A stretch of DNA of 7,895 nucleotides, from NCBI GenBank assembly GCA_905193725.1, contig CAJJPW010000096.1, positions 1 through 7,895 on the forward strand, given 5' to 3'. Positions 1 through 5,785 of the stretch are shown here, in pieces. Under the pieces are notes generated by a model. The model was not told the origin of the DNA. It did not search any database and saw nothing but the letters and a program-made list of their open reading frames with translations. Source of the DNA: an uncultured Eubacteriales bacterium (GTDB taxonomy: Bacteria; Bacillota; Clostridia; Christensenellales; Christensenellaceae). Position 1 is the first letter of the stretch. Each line of letters begins with the position of its first letter. The position numbers and the translations under genes were made by a program.

Positions 1-449
1 GCTTCCCCCTGTCTCACTGCCTGGACGGTGATGAATTTGAGCTCAGATACTCGAATGCCCGTGCCGCAAATGGCCTGTAGCAGCAGATACAGCCTCTTGT
101 TATTTCTGCGCTTTGCCGCTGCCAGCAGGCGCAAATATTCTGCTCTAGTCAGCTCCTTCTCCTTTGCACAGAAGGGGGCACTTTGCATTCTCAGCCGCTT
201 GACTTTCAAGTCATCCCTCTCCATAAAGGAGAAAAAGCCATTTAGGGCCGCTAGTTTTACATTGACGGTTGCAGGGAGGTAGCTTTCCTGAAGCGCTTGT
301 TTATAGGAAATCACCAGCTCTCGGGTGAGAGGCCTATTTCCCATAAACAAAAAAAACCGCGCAATATCCCTCTTATATTGCTGTCGTGTGGCCATGCTCT
401 TTTCCTCCCCTTCTAAATATCGCATATATTGCCTTACTTGTTCTTCCAC
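1..449 (-). CDS. Tyrosine recombinase / phage-type integrase, N-terminal part (cut by the window edge)
   Basis: This is the N-terminal 149 codons of a site-specific tyrosine recombinase of the XerC/XerD-like integrase type; the rest lies beyond position 1. Residues 1-90 look like the helical core-binding (SAM-like) domain, with YKRDIARFF at 25-33 and a stretch around 60-76 matching the usual N-terminal fold. The catalytic domain begins near KELTRAEYLRLL (98-109). Box I, GTGIRVSEL (129-137), carries the first catalytic arginine (R133). The later catalytic residues, including the nucleophilic tyrosine, are outside the window. I chose the GTG at 449 because a GGGAGG site lies 7 bases upstream and because the 18 residues before the first ATG (395) fit the family N-terminus. 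The role is DNA strand exchange, but its target site is not visible. The family call is secure; the gene's status as intact or broken cannot be judged. Confidence 0.88.
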   Translation of the reverse strand, partial: MEEQVRQYMRYLEGEEKSMATRQQYKRDIARFFLFMGNRPLTRELVISYKQALQESYLPATVNVKLAALNGFFSFMERDDLKVKRLRMQSAPFCAKEKELTRAEYLRLLAAAKRRNNKRLYLLLQAICGTGIRVSELKFITVQAVRQGE

Positions 450-493
450 ATCATAACCTCCCAAATCTTTTCTATGCCATATACTCTTTTCAT
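434..493 (-). CDS. Possible 19-codon leader peptide before the integrase
   Basis: A short ORF starts at an ATG (493) directly behind an AGGAGG, but with only 2 bases between them, which is unusually close. It encodes 19 residues starting MKRVYGIEKIW and stops at 434, so its last 16 bases overlap the integrase start in another frame. Its ATG also overlaps the TGA of a doubtful upstream ORF (490-720) as ATGA. The arrangement could couple translation into the integrase. It could equally be chance, or an unused ribosome site. No family is recognised. Confidence 0.25.
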   Translation of the reverse strand: MKRVYGIEKIWEVMMWKNK

Positions 494-776
494 TTCCTCC
501 TATTATCCATCATTGGGAGCGAATTTTGTCGAAAAAAATTTTCCATCCATTGAAAAACTTGTAACTGCATCATAACAGCAATCAGTCCAATTATCTCCAT
601 TGTTATCTTTCCATAGTGAATTAGGGTCGCCCCTAAAAAATTCGAGCAAAAAAATGAGCGCCTGGCCACAATTACTGCCAAACGCCTTTTTTGCAACATA
701 ATTTTGTTTGATCTTTTCATCTAAGGTCTAAATAAAGTGCTATTGTGTGTCTCTATTTGGTATTTTTTGAGCGGCA
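494..776. other. Gene-poor AT-rich stretch upstream of the integrase
   Basis: About 280 bases with no convincing gene. A 76-codon minus ORF (490-720) fills much of it but has no ribosome site before its ATG and no recognisable domain. A small perfect hairpin, TTAGGG-TCGC-CCCTAA, lies at 621-636, flanked by GAATT/AATTC-like bases; it lacks a following T-run on either strand, so it is not an obvious terminator. I found no clear promoter for the integrase here. Confidence 0.4.
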
Positions 777-865
777 GGAAAAAGCGTTCTCCTCTTTCCT
801 CTATCAGCGCTCGCACCATTTTCGCCGAAACTGCTCTGCTGTCTCTTATGGAAAACGCTCTTTCC
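777..865 (-). ncRNA. Unexplained structured element closed by a 16-bp helix
   Basis: The arms are 850-865 and 777-792. Read on the minus strand they are GGAAAGAGCGTTTTCC and GGAGAACGCTTTTTCC. All 16 positions pair in a minus-strand RNA, two of them as G·U wobbles; on the plus strand these two would be A·C mismatches. That asymmetry favours a transcript read from the minus strand. The 57-base interior can form CAGC/GCTG and a small TTTC-GGC-GAAA hairpin. It starts 8 bases after the permease stop codon. It may be the 3' end or terminator of the efflux operon, a processing site, or a leader element for something downstream. No known RNA family is confidently matched. Confidence 0.4.
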
Positions 866-873
866 AGATTGTT

Positions 874-1596
874 TTAGTTCCCTCTGGCTTTCATCCTATG
901 AAGCAGCAAGCCACACGCTCCCAACATGATCAACAGAACTGATATCAGTGGCCACAGATTTTCCAGAGAAAAGCCACCATCCAGCATCAGCTGGTACCCC
1001 CATGTGGCAGGGAATATTTTTCCCACGTGAATTAGGGCTTGTGGCAGCAGATCAGCGGGAAACAAAATGCCCGAAAGAAGGATGGAAGGCAAAAACACCA
1101 GCTGGGCGACCATGGTGAGTTTGGCCTGGTTTTTCATGATCAGGCCTAAAAGACATCCCACGCTGAGTGATGCCGCCAAAAAAATCGCCAGCGCGCCAAA
1201 ATAGCTCAGGGGATTTTGGGGTACGGCAGCTCCAAAGGCAGCAGGAGCCACAAGGTATAGAATAGCGCTCATGATCAGCAGATGGATGAACGCGGATAAA
1301 AACATAGACACCAAGCCCAGATACAGCGGCACTCCGTTGGCCTGATACATCTTTTTGCAATCTCCCCCATACAGCGCCACGATGGAAGGCGGCAGGCCGA
1401 TTAACGCCCCCATGGATACGCCCATCACCGTCATGGAGGGAATGAGAGATTCCGCCATTTGAGGGTTGATGGAGGTGAAGATGCTCCCCATCAAGGCAAA
1501 AAACAGCAGCGGCACCACATAACAGGTGATGAGCAGCGCCTTGCTGCGGATATCCATCTTCCACTGCACTGCCACCGAATAAAAAAATGCACTCAT
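874..1596 (-). CDS. ABC-2 type transporter permease of a drug-efflux-like system
   Basis: A 240-aa integral membrane protein, the membrane partner of the ATPase encoded just upstream. Hydrophobic segments lie near residues 20-40, 52-76, 91-117, 132-155, 160-182 and 213-233, giving the six-helix ABC-2 layout. The segment LPSILLSGILFPADLLP (169-185) matches the conserved ABC-2 motif before the last helices. Its length is normal for this family. The reading frame is open further upstream, but the ATG at 1596 is chosen because it overlaps the ATPase stop as TGATG, with GGGGGAAAGAG as the ribosome site. Together with the ATPase it should form an exporter. The TipAS-type regulator suggests a toxic compound or antibiotic as substrate, which is inference. 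Confidence 0.88.
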   Translation of the reverse strand: MSAFFYSVAVQWKMDIRSKALLITCYVVPLLFFALMGSIFTSINPQMAESLIPSMTVMGVSMGALIGLPPSIVALYGGDCKKMYQANGVPLYLGLVSMFLSAFIHLLIMSAILYLVAPAAFGAAVPQNPLSYFGALAIFLAASLSVGCLLGLIMKNQAKLTMVAQLVFLPSILLSGILFPADLLPQALIHVGKIFPATWGYQLMLDGGFSLENLWPLISVLLIMLGACGLLLHRMKARGN

Positions 1597-2408
1597 CACT
1601 CTTTCCCCCTTGCGATCTCCATAAAATGCTGTTCCAGCGTCCCCCGATCTACTTGAATGTCCAGCACCGATATATTTTGCCGTTGGTACTCCTCCAGCAG
1701 AGCGAGCAATGTTTTTCCAATATCTGTGGTCTTCACGGTCTCTTCTCCCTTTTGCGTTTGGACACGAATGGTGTATTGTTTTCCTACTCTTTCCGTCAAT
1801 TCCATTGCCGTGCCGCAAAAGGCGACAAAGCCGTCATTTAAAATGGCGATCCGATCACATAGGCTTTCCACTTCCGCCATGTCATGGCTGGCCAGGACGA
1901 CGGTCTTGCCTTCTGCTTTGAGCTGACGAATTTGGCTGTGCAGCGCGATTCTCCCCTCCACATCCAGACCGGCAGTAGGTTCATCTAAAAACACGATGTC
2001 CGGTCTGCTGATAAGGGCCAGCGCCAGGTGTAGCCGGCGTTTCTGCCCGGTGGAGAGCTCCGCGTATTGCTTTTTTGCCAGCTCACTCACCCCTAAGGCC
2101 TCCAGCATAGCAAAATCCACTTTCACATGATTCCATTTGGCAAATAGTTTCACTGCCTCTATGGCTTTGATCTGGGCGGGCAGAGACGCGAGTTGCAGTT
2201 GAATTCCCATCTTTCCTCTCACTGTGATACGCCCACTGTCATACCTGCGCAGCCCTTCTAGGCACTCCAGAGTGGTGGTTTTGCCTGCGCCGTTGACCCC
2301 CAACAGCGCGAATATCTCGCCAGGGTACACGTCAAACGACACTTCTTTCAGCACTTGATGTGCTCCATAGCTTTTGCAGAGGTTTTGCACTTGTATAGCG
2401 CTGCTCAC
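1596..2408 (-). CDS. ABC transporter ATP-binding protein (drug-efflux type)
   Basis: A 270-aa nucleotide-binding subunit that powers the adjacent permease. All motifs are present in order: Walker A GVNGAGKTT (37-45), Q-loop around Q70-Q72, signature LSTGQKRRL (118-126), Walker B IVFLDE (138-143), D-loop AGLD (146-149) and the switch histidine in SHD (H175). The tail of about 70 residues is typical of CcmA/BcrA-like ATPases paired with ABC-2 permeases. The start is a GTG overlapping the regulator's TGA as GTGA, with AGGAGGG just upstream. It overlaps the permease start as TGATG, so the three genes are translationally coupled. It should be intact and active. Export of a drug or peptide is inferred from the family and the neighbouring MerR gene. 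Confidence 0.93.
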   Translation of the reverse strand: MSSAIQVQNLCKSYGAHQVLKEVSFDVYPGEIFALLGVNGAGKTTTLECLEGLRRYDSGRITVRGKMGIQLQLASLPAQIKAIEAVKLFAKWNHVKVDFAMLEALGVSELAKKQYAELSTGQKRRLHLALALISRPDIVFLDEPTAGLDVEGRIALHSQIRQLKAEGKTVVLASHDMAEVESLCDRIAILNDGFVAFCGTAMELTERVGKQYTIRVQTQKGEETVKTTDIGKTLLALLEEYQRQNISVLDIQVDRGTLEQHFMEIARGKE

Positions 2409-3208
2409 GATTCTCCCTCCTCAAAGGGCTGGATCCCATGTTCTGCAAAATAAACCTCTAGGGCTGGCCCGATATATCCATGGAAGATCTCCTGTTTTTC
2501 TCTCCACTTTTGGTCTGCATCTTCCTGCGTTCCCAGCTCCATCAGCTTGGGAAGCAGACTCATATCCCCATTGGTAAACACCAGAATCATCTCCCAAAAA
2601 TCTCTAGCCAGCTCCTGCCCCTGCTCACTTTGCGGTGGGATCCCCTGCTGTCTAAGCGCCAAAGCTCGATCCCGCAAAGAGACGAAGGTATCCATCATCT
2701 CTTGCCCACTCTCCCTATCAAATCGGCCTCTTATGACATCTAGCGTCTGGTCGTCAAAGTGTTTGATCATCCAATAGTAGTCATTTTTCATCTGCAAATT
2801 CACGATAATATCCGCGTACTTTTTAAAGTCCACCCTCTGCATTTGCAGCACCTCACCTCGAAGCGCCTCAATATCCTGTAGCGATTTGGTCAGCGCGTCT
2901 ATCTTTTCCCGTATGGCAGCAGCTTGTTCTGCCAATACGCTAGCTACTTCAGCAGGTGTCTCCAATGAAATCAATCGGTTTTTAATATCGTCCAGGGAAA
3001 AGCCCAAGTGCTTGAGAGAGAGGATTTGGTGGAGCTTCACTCTGTCCTTATGGGTATACAGTCGCCTTCCTCCTTCGCTCTCCGCCGAAGGATGGAGCAG
3101 TCCCTCTCTATCGTAATATTGCAATGTGCGGACGGTGACGCCGGTCTTTTTGGCCATCTCACCCACTGTCATATATCCTTCTTTTGCGTTTTGTTTGGCA
3201 TCTGTCAT
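2405..3208 (-). CDS. MerR-family transcriptional regulator with TipAS-like sensor domain
   Basis: A 267-aa regulator, first gene of the efflux operon. Residues 12-80 form the MerR winged helix-turn-helix, with MTVGEMAKKTGVTVRTLQYY (13-32) followed by DREGLL and RRLY, all classic for the family. Residues about 85-125 are a probable dimerising coiled coil. Residues 140-260 resemble the TipAS antibiotic-recognition domain: helical, rich in aromatic and acidic residues, with DFWEMILVFTNGD (203-215). Family members twist a promoter with a long spacer to activate it when ligand binds; exactly such a promoter lies just upstream. The start at 3208 has an AAGGAGG site. Its stop overlaps the ATPase GTG, so regulator and transporter are co-expressed and probably autoregulated. 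The ligand is unknown. Confidence 0.9.
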   Translation of the reverse strand: MTDAKQNAKEGYMTVGEMAKKTGVTVRTLQYYDREGLLHPSAESEGGRRLYTHKDRVKLHQILSLKHLGFSLDDIKNRLISLETPAEVASVLAEQAAAIREKIDALTKSLQDIEALRGEVLQMQRVDFKKYADIIVNLQMKNDYYWMIKHFDDQTLDVIRGRFDRESGQEMMDTFVSLRDRALALRQQGIPPQSEQGQELARDFWEMILVFTNGDMSLLPKLMELGTQEDADQKWREKQEIFHGYIGPALEVYFAEHGIQPFEEGES

Positions 3209-3231
3209 CTCAGCACCTCCTTCTTGCTCTT

Positions 3232-3262
3232 AGTATATCTCATGACGCTACGTAACAAGCAA
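3232..3262 (-). promoter_or_regulatory. MerR-type promoter with 19-bp spacer and operator dyad
   Basis: On the minus strand, a -35-like TTGCTT (3257-3262) and a -10 TATACT (3232-3237) are 19 bases apart, the lengthened spacing typical of MerR-controlled promoters. Within the spacer, plus-strand TGACG (3243-3247) and CGTAA (3251-3255) form a dyad around three bases (4 of 5 pairs), resembling the ACGT-containing operators of this family. The -35 is poor, as expected for an activator-dependent promoter. The predicted transcript would start about 17 bases before the regulator's start codon. Confidence 0.65.
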
Positions 3263-3346
3263 GAGGATTTTATCATTTCGTCGCCAAAATTTTTATTTCC
3301 GTTTGGAGTGGATGCTGTTGGATGCTCATGTGGATATTTGATACAC

Positions 3347-3407
3347 TAAAAAAAGAGCTGCGCAGCTGGATCATACTGCAAAGCTCTAAATTTCCCGCCT
3401 CAGCGGG
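3347..3407 (-). terminator. Rho-independent terminator after the GT51 gene, with an extra hairpin in front
   Basis: Read on the minus strand, a first hairpin, CCCGC-TGAG-GCGGG (3394-3407), is followed by a second one whose outer arms AGAGCT/AGCTCT (3382-3387 and 3354-3359) extend inward through GCAG/CTGC. This runs directly into seven Ts (3348-3354). The second is a strong intrinsic terminator. It separates the cell-envelope genes from the efflux operon promoter. Confidence 0.8.
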
Positions 3408-3439
3408 TTACTATGGAATTATCGCCGCTAGAATATTCT

Positions 3440-4168
3440 CTACCCTTCTGGGGCTGCTAGCAGCAGGTCATCTGCCTGTTTCTGAGTGAGGACATTGCAA
3501 GCCACCATGCGGTTTAGCACATGCTCCATGCGCTGGTTGGCTAATTCGGGGTTGGCATCCGGTGAGTATGCAGAGGGAGCGTTGGGGAGACCGGCTAGCA
3601 TGACTGACTCATAATCGCTGAGCTGCTTGGGCGTTTTGTGAAAATACCCCTGTGCTGCCTCATAAATGCCGTAGTATCCACTGCCAAAATAGATGGGGTT
3701 GACGTATAACTCAAAAATCTCCTGCTTGCTGTACATAGATTCCAGAGCAAAGGCAGTAAATACTTCGGCAAACTTTCGCTCCAATGTCTTCTCCTGTGTA
3801 AAATACAGGTTTTTGGCCACCTGCTGGGTGATGGTGCTCCCTCCCTCCGCCAGAGAAAAGCTCTTAAGATCGCTCCATAAAGCCCGGCCAATGGCGATGA
3901 TGTCGATACCTCCGTGGTTCCAAAACCGGTGGTCCTCTACTGAGATCACCGCATCTATGTACCTCTCTGGCAGCTCACTGAACTCTGTGAAGTGTTCCTC
4001 TGCACAAATGGCCTCTACCTTCTGCTGAATGGGCTCCTGCTCCACCGCCTTTTGGTACAAGTTGTAGCCTCTTATGCCGAACACTACGCCGGCTACCAGC
4101 GCCACACAAAAAATAGCTGCCACCAGTGAGCCCAGTATCTTAAATAAACTGCCCAAAATCTTTCTCAA
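3440..4168 (-). CDS. Monofunctional peptidoglycan glycosyltransferase (GT51)
   Basis: A 242-aa enzyme that polymerises lipid II into glycan strands at the outer face of the membrane. An N-terminal signal anchor spans residues 11-32. The GT51 motifs are all visible: EDHRFWNHGG (78-87, with catalytic E78), GGSTITQQ (109-116), RKFAEVF (131-137, with the likely second catalytic E135), EIFELYVNPIYFG (150-162) and LPNAPSAYSP (194-203). There is no penicillin-binding transpeptidase domain; the protein ends soon after the GT fold, as in MtgA-like enzymes. The start is TTG at 4168, with an AGGAGA site about 9 bases away. It follows the 45-codon membrane ORF by 13 bases, so it is co-transcribed with the lipoprotein and permease tail, which suggests an envelope-stress role (inference). 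Confidence 0.92.
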   Translation of the reverse strand: MRKILGSLFKILGSLVAAIFCVALVAGVVFGIRGYNLYQKAVEQEPIQQKVEAICAEEHFTEFSELPERYIDAVISVEDHRFWNHGGIDIIAIGRALWSDLKSFSLAEGGSTITQQVAKNLYFTQEKTLERKFAEVFTAFALESMYSKQEIFELYVNPIYFGSGYYGIYEAAQGYFHKTPKQLSDYESVMLAGLPNAPSAYSPDANPELANQRMEHVLNRMVACNVLTQKQADDLLLAAPEG

Positions 4169-4181
4169 TGCTAAAGTTCTC

Positions 4182-4319
4182 CTATCTAAAACGTCTCCTC
4201 TTGCGTATGCACCGCCACAGGATGCATATCGCTGCCAATCCGATGATCACCGCCAGCAGCGGCAGCCAAGGATCTACCACGCTTAGCCACACACTATCCC
4301 AATGAATGTCCCGCGGCAC
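4182..4319 (-). CDS. Small single-span membrane protein, 45 aa, GTG start
   Basis: This short gene lies between the 69-aa membrane protein and the GT51 gene, in its own frame. It starts at GTG 4319, with AGAAGGG upstream (about 10 bases spacing), inside the last 26 bases of the preceding gene, and stops 13 bases before the GT51 TTG. The product begins VPRDIHWDSVWLSVVDPWL, has one hydrophobic helix at about 17-36 (PWLPLLAVIIGLAAICILW) and ends in a strongly basic tail, RKRRRFR. A clean membrane helix with a positive cytoplasmic tail, plus tiling between neighbours, argues that it is real. No family is recognised. It could assist the GT51 enzyme or be an orphan membrane peptide. Confidence 0.6.
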   Translation of the reverse strand: MPRDIHWDSVWLSVVDPWLPLLAVIIGLAAICILWRCIRKRRRFR

Positions 4320-4503
4320 ATTCTTCAGTTCCCTTCTGGTCCACCCATTTTGATATTTTCTGCCCTAGCTGCCAGAGGAGTGTCAAAAGGCTTCTGATCA
4401 GTTCGATCACCAGGGCAATAACCCCGATGATGAGCAGACTCAAAATGGACGCTACTATCCTTAAGAATTTAGGAATTTTTCTGTTTTCCTGCTTTTTTCT
4501 CAT
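4294..4503 (-). CDS. Small membrane protein, 69 aa, unknown function
   Basis: The product starts MRKKQENRKIPKF, a very basic N-terminus, followed by a long hydrophobic stretch at about 14-45 (IVASILSLLIIGVIALVIEL and on), then an amphipathic, polar tail ending AAGHSLG. It is probably one long or two short membrane helices. A full AGGAGG lies about 11 bases before the ATG at 4503. It sits 80 bases after the lipoprotein stop and overlaps the next mini-ORF by 26 bases. I do not recognise a family. Its place between a lipoprotein and a peptidoglycan glycosyltransferase suggests an envelope function, but that is inference only. Confidence 0.65.
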   Translation of the reverse strand: MRKKQENRKIPKFLRIVASILSLLIIGVIALVIELIRSLLTLLWQLGQKISKWVDQKGTEECAAGHSLG

Positions 4504-4583
4504 AGTCGAAGTTACCTCCTGGCTCTATCCTCTTTCTATGATCCAGGTCACGCCCTGTTTGCAGTAAAATTTGCAAGTCAAGC

Positions 4584-5069
4584 TCATTCCTCTTTCTCTT
4601 CGTATTCGGATACGAGCTGTACACTGCCCTGGAAGCTATCGTACACCACCATGATGTAGTTGCCACCGCTCTCCATATGGCAATCCACCTCAAAGGAGCC
4701 ATCTTGATCTATGGGGAGTTCTTCCACTTTTCCGTTCATCCGAATGCGCACAGTGGCCTTTCCCGCCTCCCTTTGCAGCGTTCCGCGCACGTGAACCTCT
4801 CGGGACTTAAGAGATGCGCCACCGAAGATCACATCCCGACCAGAGGTAGAACGGGTGCAACTGGCTTCATAGCTGCCGGTGTATTCGTCGGCAGTGCTCG
4901 TGCGCTTGCCGATCAAGTCTTGGGAAGCTGTCAGCTGAGAGTGCCCTAGATTTTCCACAAACTTCTGATATCCATCCTTGAGCTGCTCTATTTCTATCGG
5001 CCGCATTTGGCAGGCGGAAAATAGGAAAAGCGTGCTCAGTGCCATCAGCAGTGCGATAAATTTTTTCAT
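4584..5069 (-). CDS. Predicted lipoprotein, 161 aa, unknown function
   Basis: The N-terminus MKKFIALLMALSTLFLFSAC is a lipoprotein signal peptide: basic start, hydrophobic core and a lipobox ending at Cys20. The mature protein should be anchored to the outer face of the membrane. A polar linker follows (about 21-75), then a region rich in alternating hydrophobic and charged residues, with GRDVIFGGASL and VHVRGTL, which looks like a β-sandwich. No known domain is recognised. The frame is open further upstream, but the ATG at 5069 is chosen for its AAAGGAGG site and its ATGA overlap with the preceding permease tail. That coupling suggests it was originally the partner of the intact FtsX-type permease. 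It may sense or shield against an envelope stressor (inference). Confidence 0.8.
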   Translation of the reverse strand: MKKFIALLMALSTLFLFSACQMRPIEIEQLKDGYQKFVENLGHSQLTASQDLIGKRTSTADEYTGSYEASCTRSTSGRDVIFGGASLKSREVHVRGTLQREAGKATVRIRMNGKVEELPIDQDGSFEVDCHMESGGNYIMVVYDSFQGSVQLVSEYEEKEE

Positions 5070-5782
5070 GCTCTCTCCTCCTTTGTTCCGCTGACAATGG
5101 TATAGTAGGCCTTGGAGGTGATCCGATATACCAAGATGTAAAACACCGCAAAAATCAGGTAACAGCATAGGGTAACCAAGGTGAGCAGCGGCATATTGGT
5201 CAGATTGAATAGGGCCAGCATCTTGGAGAGCAACGGGAAGGCAAAGGCCAGATGGATGCCCGCTGTGATGAGTGGCAGGAAGAACACTGTGAGCATTTGA
5301 GAATTGATACTCTTTCTGATCTCTCGCTTGGTCATCCCCACTTTCTGCATGATATCAAACCGCGACCTATCTTCGTACCCTTCAGAGACCTGTTTGTAGT
5401 ACATGATCAGCACAAACACCACAATGGCCCACGCAGCCTCGGTGTTCAGGTCGGCCGTGGGGCTCCACAGGCCAATGACACTGATGAGGTTGCAGCCGAT
5501 GCTCAGAGCGAAGATCGAGCCGATCAGGGGGATATACTTGTCAAAGTGATACCCCATGTTGTCGTGCACGAACTGATCCAGCCGCTCCACGATGAACTCG
5601 GCCGCGGCCTGCCGCTTTGAGACATTTTCCAGCTTGAGGTTGCTGCCCAGCCAGATGGCCAGGCCCGAAAGCAGCGCCATGACGATCCAGGTAGTGACTA
5701 GGGTCTGGGTGATCTTGAGATCGCCCAGCAGGGGGATATCGGTATGGATGGTATACAGGATCTTTGCGCCGTTCAGTTCCAT
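5066..5782 (-). CDS. atpB: Chimeric ORF: N-terminal F0 ATP synthase subunit a joined to the C-terminus of an FtsX/BceB-type ABC permease
   Basis: A 238-aa ORF made of two unrelated halves. Residues 1 to about 125 are AtpB of the Clostridia type: HTDIPLLGDLKITQTLVTTW (13-32), KRQAAAEFIVERLDQFV (56-72) and GLWSPTADLNTEAAWAIVVF (104-123). It lacks the later helices with the essential proton-channel arginine. Residues about 126-238 match the end of BceB-like permeases: MYYKQVSEGYEDRSRFDIMQ (127-146), KVGMTKREIRKSI (147-159), then the two last membrane helices around 163-190 and 200-222. The usual ~550 N-terminal permease residues are missing. The ATG at 5782 has a GGGGGTGA site and follows the subunit-I gene by 3 bases; the stop overlaps the lipoprotein start as ATGA. 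Neither activity can be expected from this product as it stands. It is either an in vivo recombination or an assembly join. Confidence 0.9.
   Translation of the reverse strand: MELNGAKILYTIHTDIPLLGDLKITQTLVTTWIVMALLSGLAIWLGSNLKLENVSKRQAAAEFIVERLDQFVHDNMGYHFDKYIPLIGSIFALSIGCNLISVIGLWSPTADLNTEAAWAIVVFVLIMYYKQVSEGYEDRSRFDIMQKVGMTKREIRKSINSQMLTVFFLPLITAGIHLAFAFPLLSKMLALFNLTNMPLLTLVTLCCYLIFAVFYILVYRITSKAYYTIVSGTKEERA
5393..5425. other. Junction between atpB-derived and ABC-permease-derived DNA
   Basis: Codons 120-130 of the chimeric ORF encode IVVFVLIMYYK. From family knowledge, subunit a usually reads VFVLI-x-YYK and BceB-type permeases VLIMYYKQ at this point, so both parents could share a run of near-identical bases here. 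The reading frame stays open across it. Upstream genes belong to an ATP synthase operon and downstream genes to an envelope operon, so the break also splits two operons. Confidence 0.8.
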
Positions 5783-5785
5783 TTG

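Noticed and set aside
527..533. TGTCGAA, a perfect core Spo0A-box
   Set aside because: A single 7-base match is expected about once by chance in a window this size; no second box or suitable promoter beside it.
490..720. 76-codon minus-strand ORF before the integrase
   Set aside because: No ribosome site before its ATG, no recognisable domain, unusual composition; only its ATGA overlap with the mini leader ORF speaks for it.
777..865. T-box riboswitch stem I
   Set aside because: Bits such as CAGAG and GGTGCGAG recall T-box stem I, but there is no antiterminator T-box sequence, no specifier loop in the perfect base helix and no synthetase or amino-acid gene downstream.
616..1037. Direct repeat GTGAATTAGGG at 616-626 and 1027-1037
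   Set aside because: An 11-base repeat occurs several times by chance in a window this long; the second copy lies inside coding sequence.
1..5400. Left part as a complete mobile element inserted into atpB
   Set aside because: Only one recombinase fragment is seen at the far end, no attachment-site duplication can be found, and the join is an in-frame homologous-position fusion, which insertion by an integrase would not explain.
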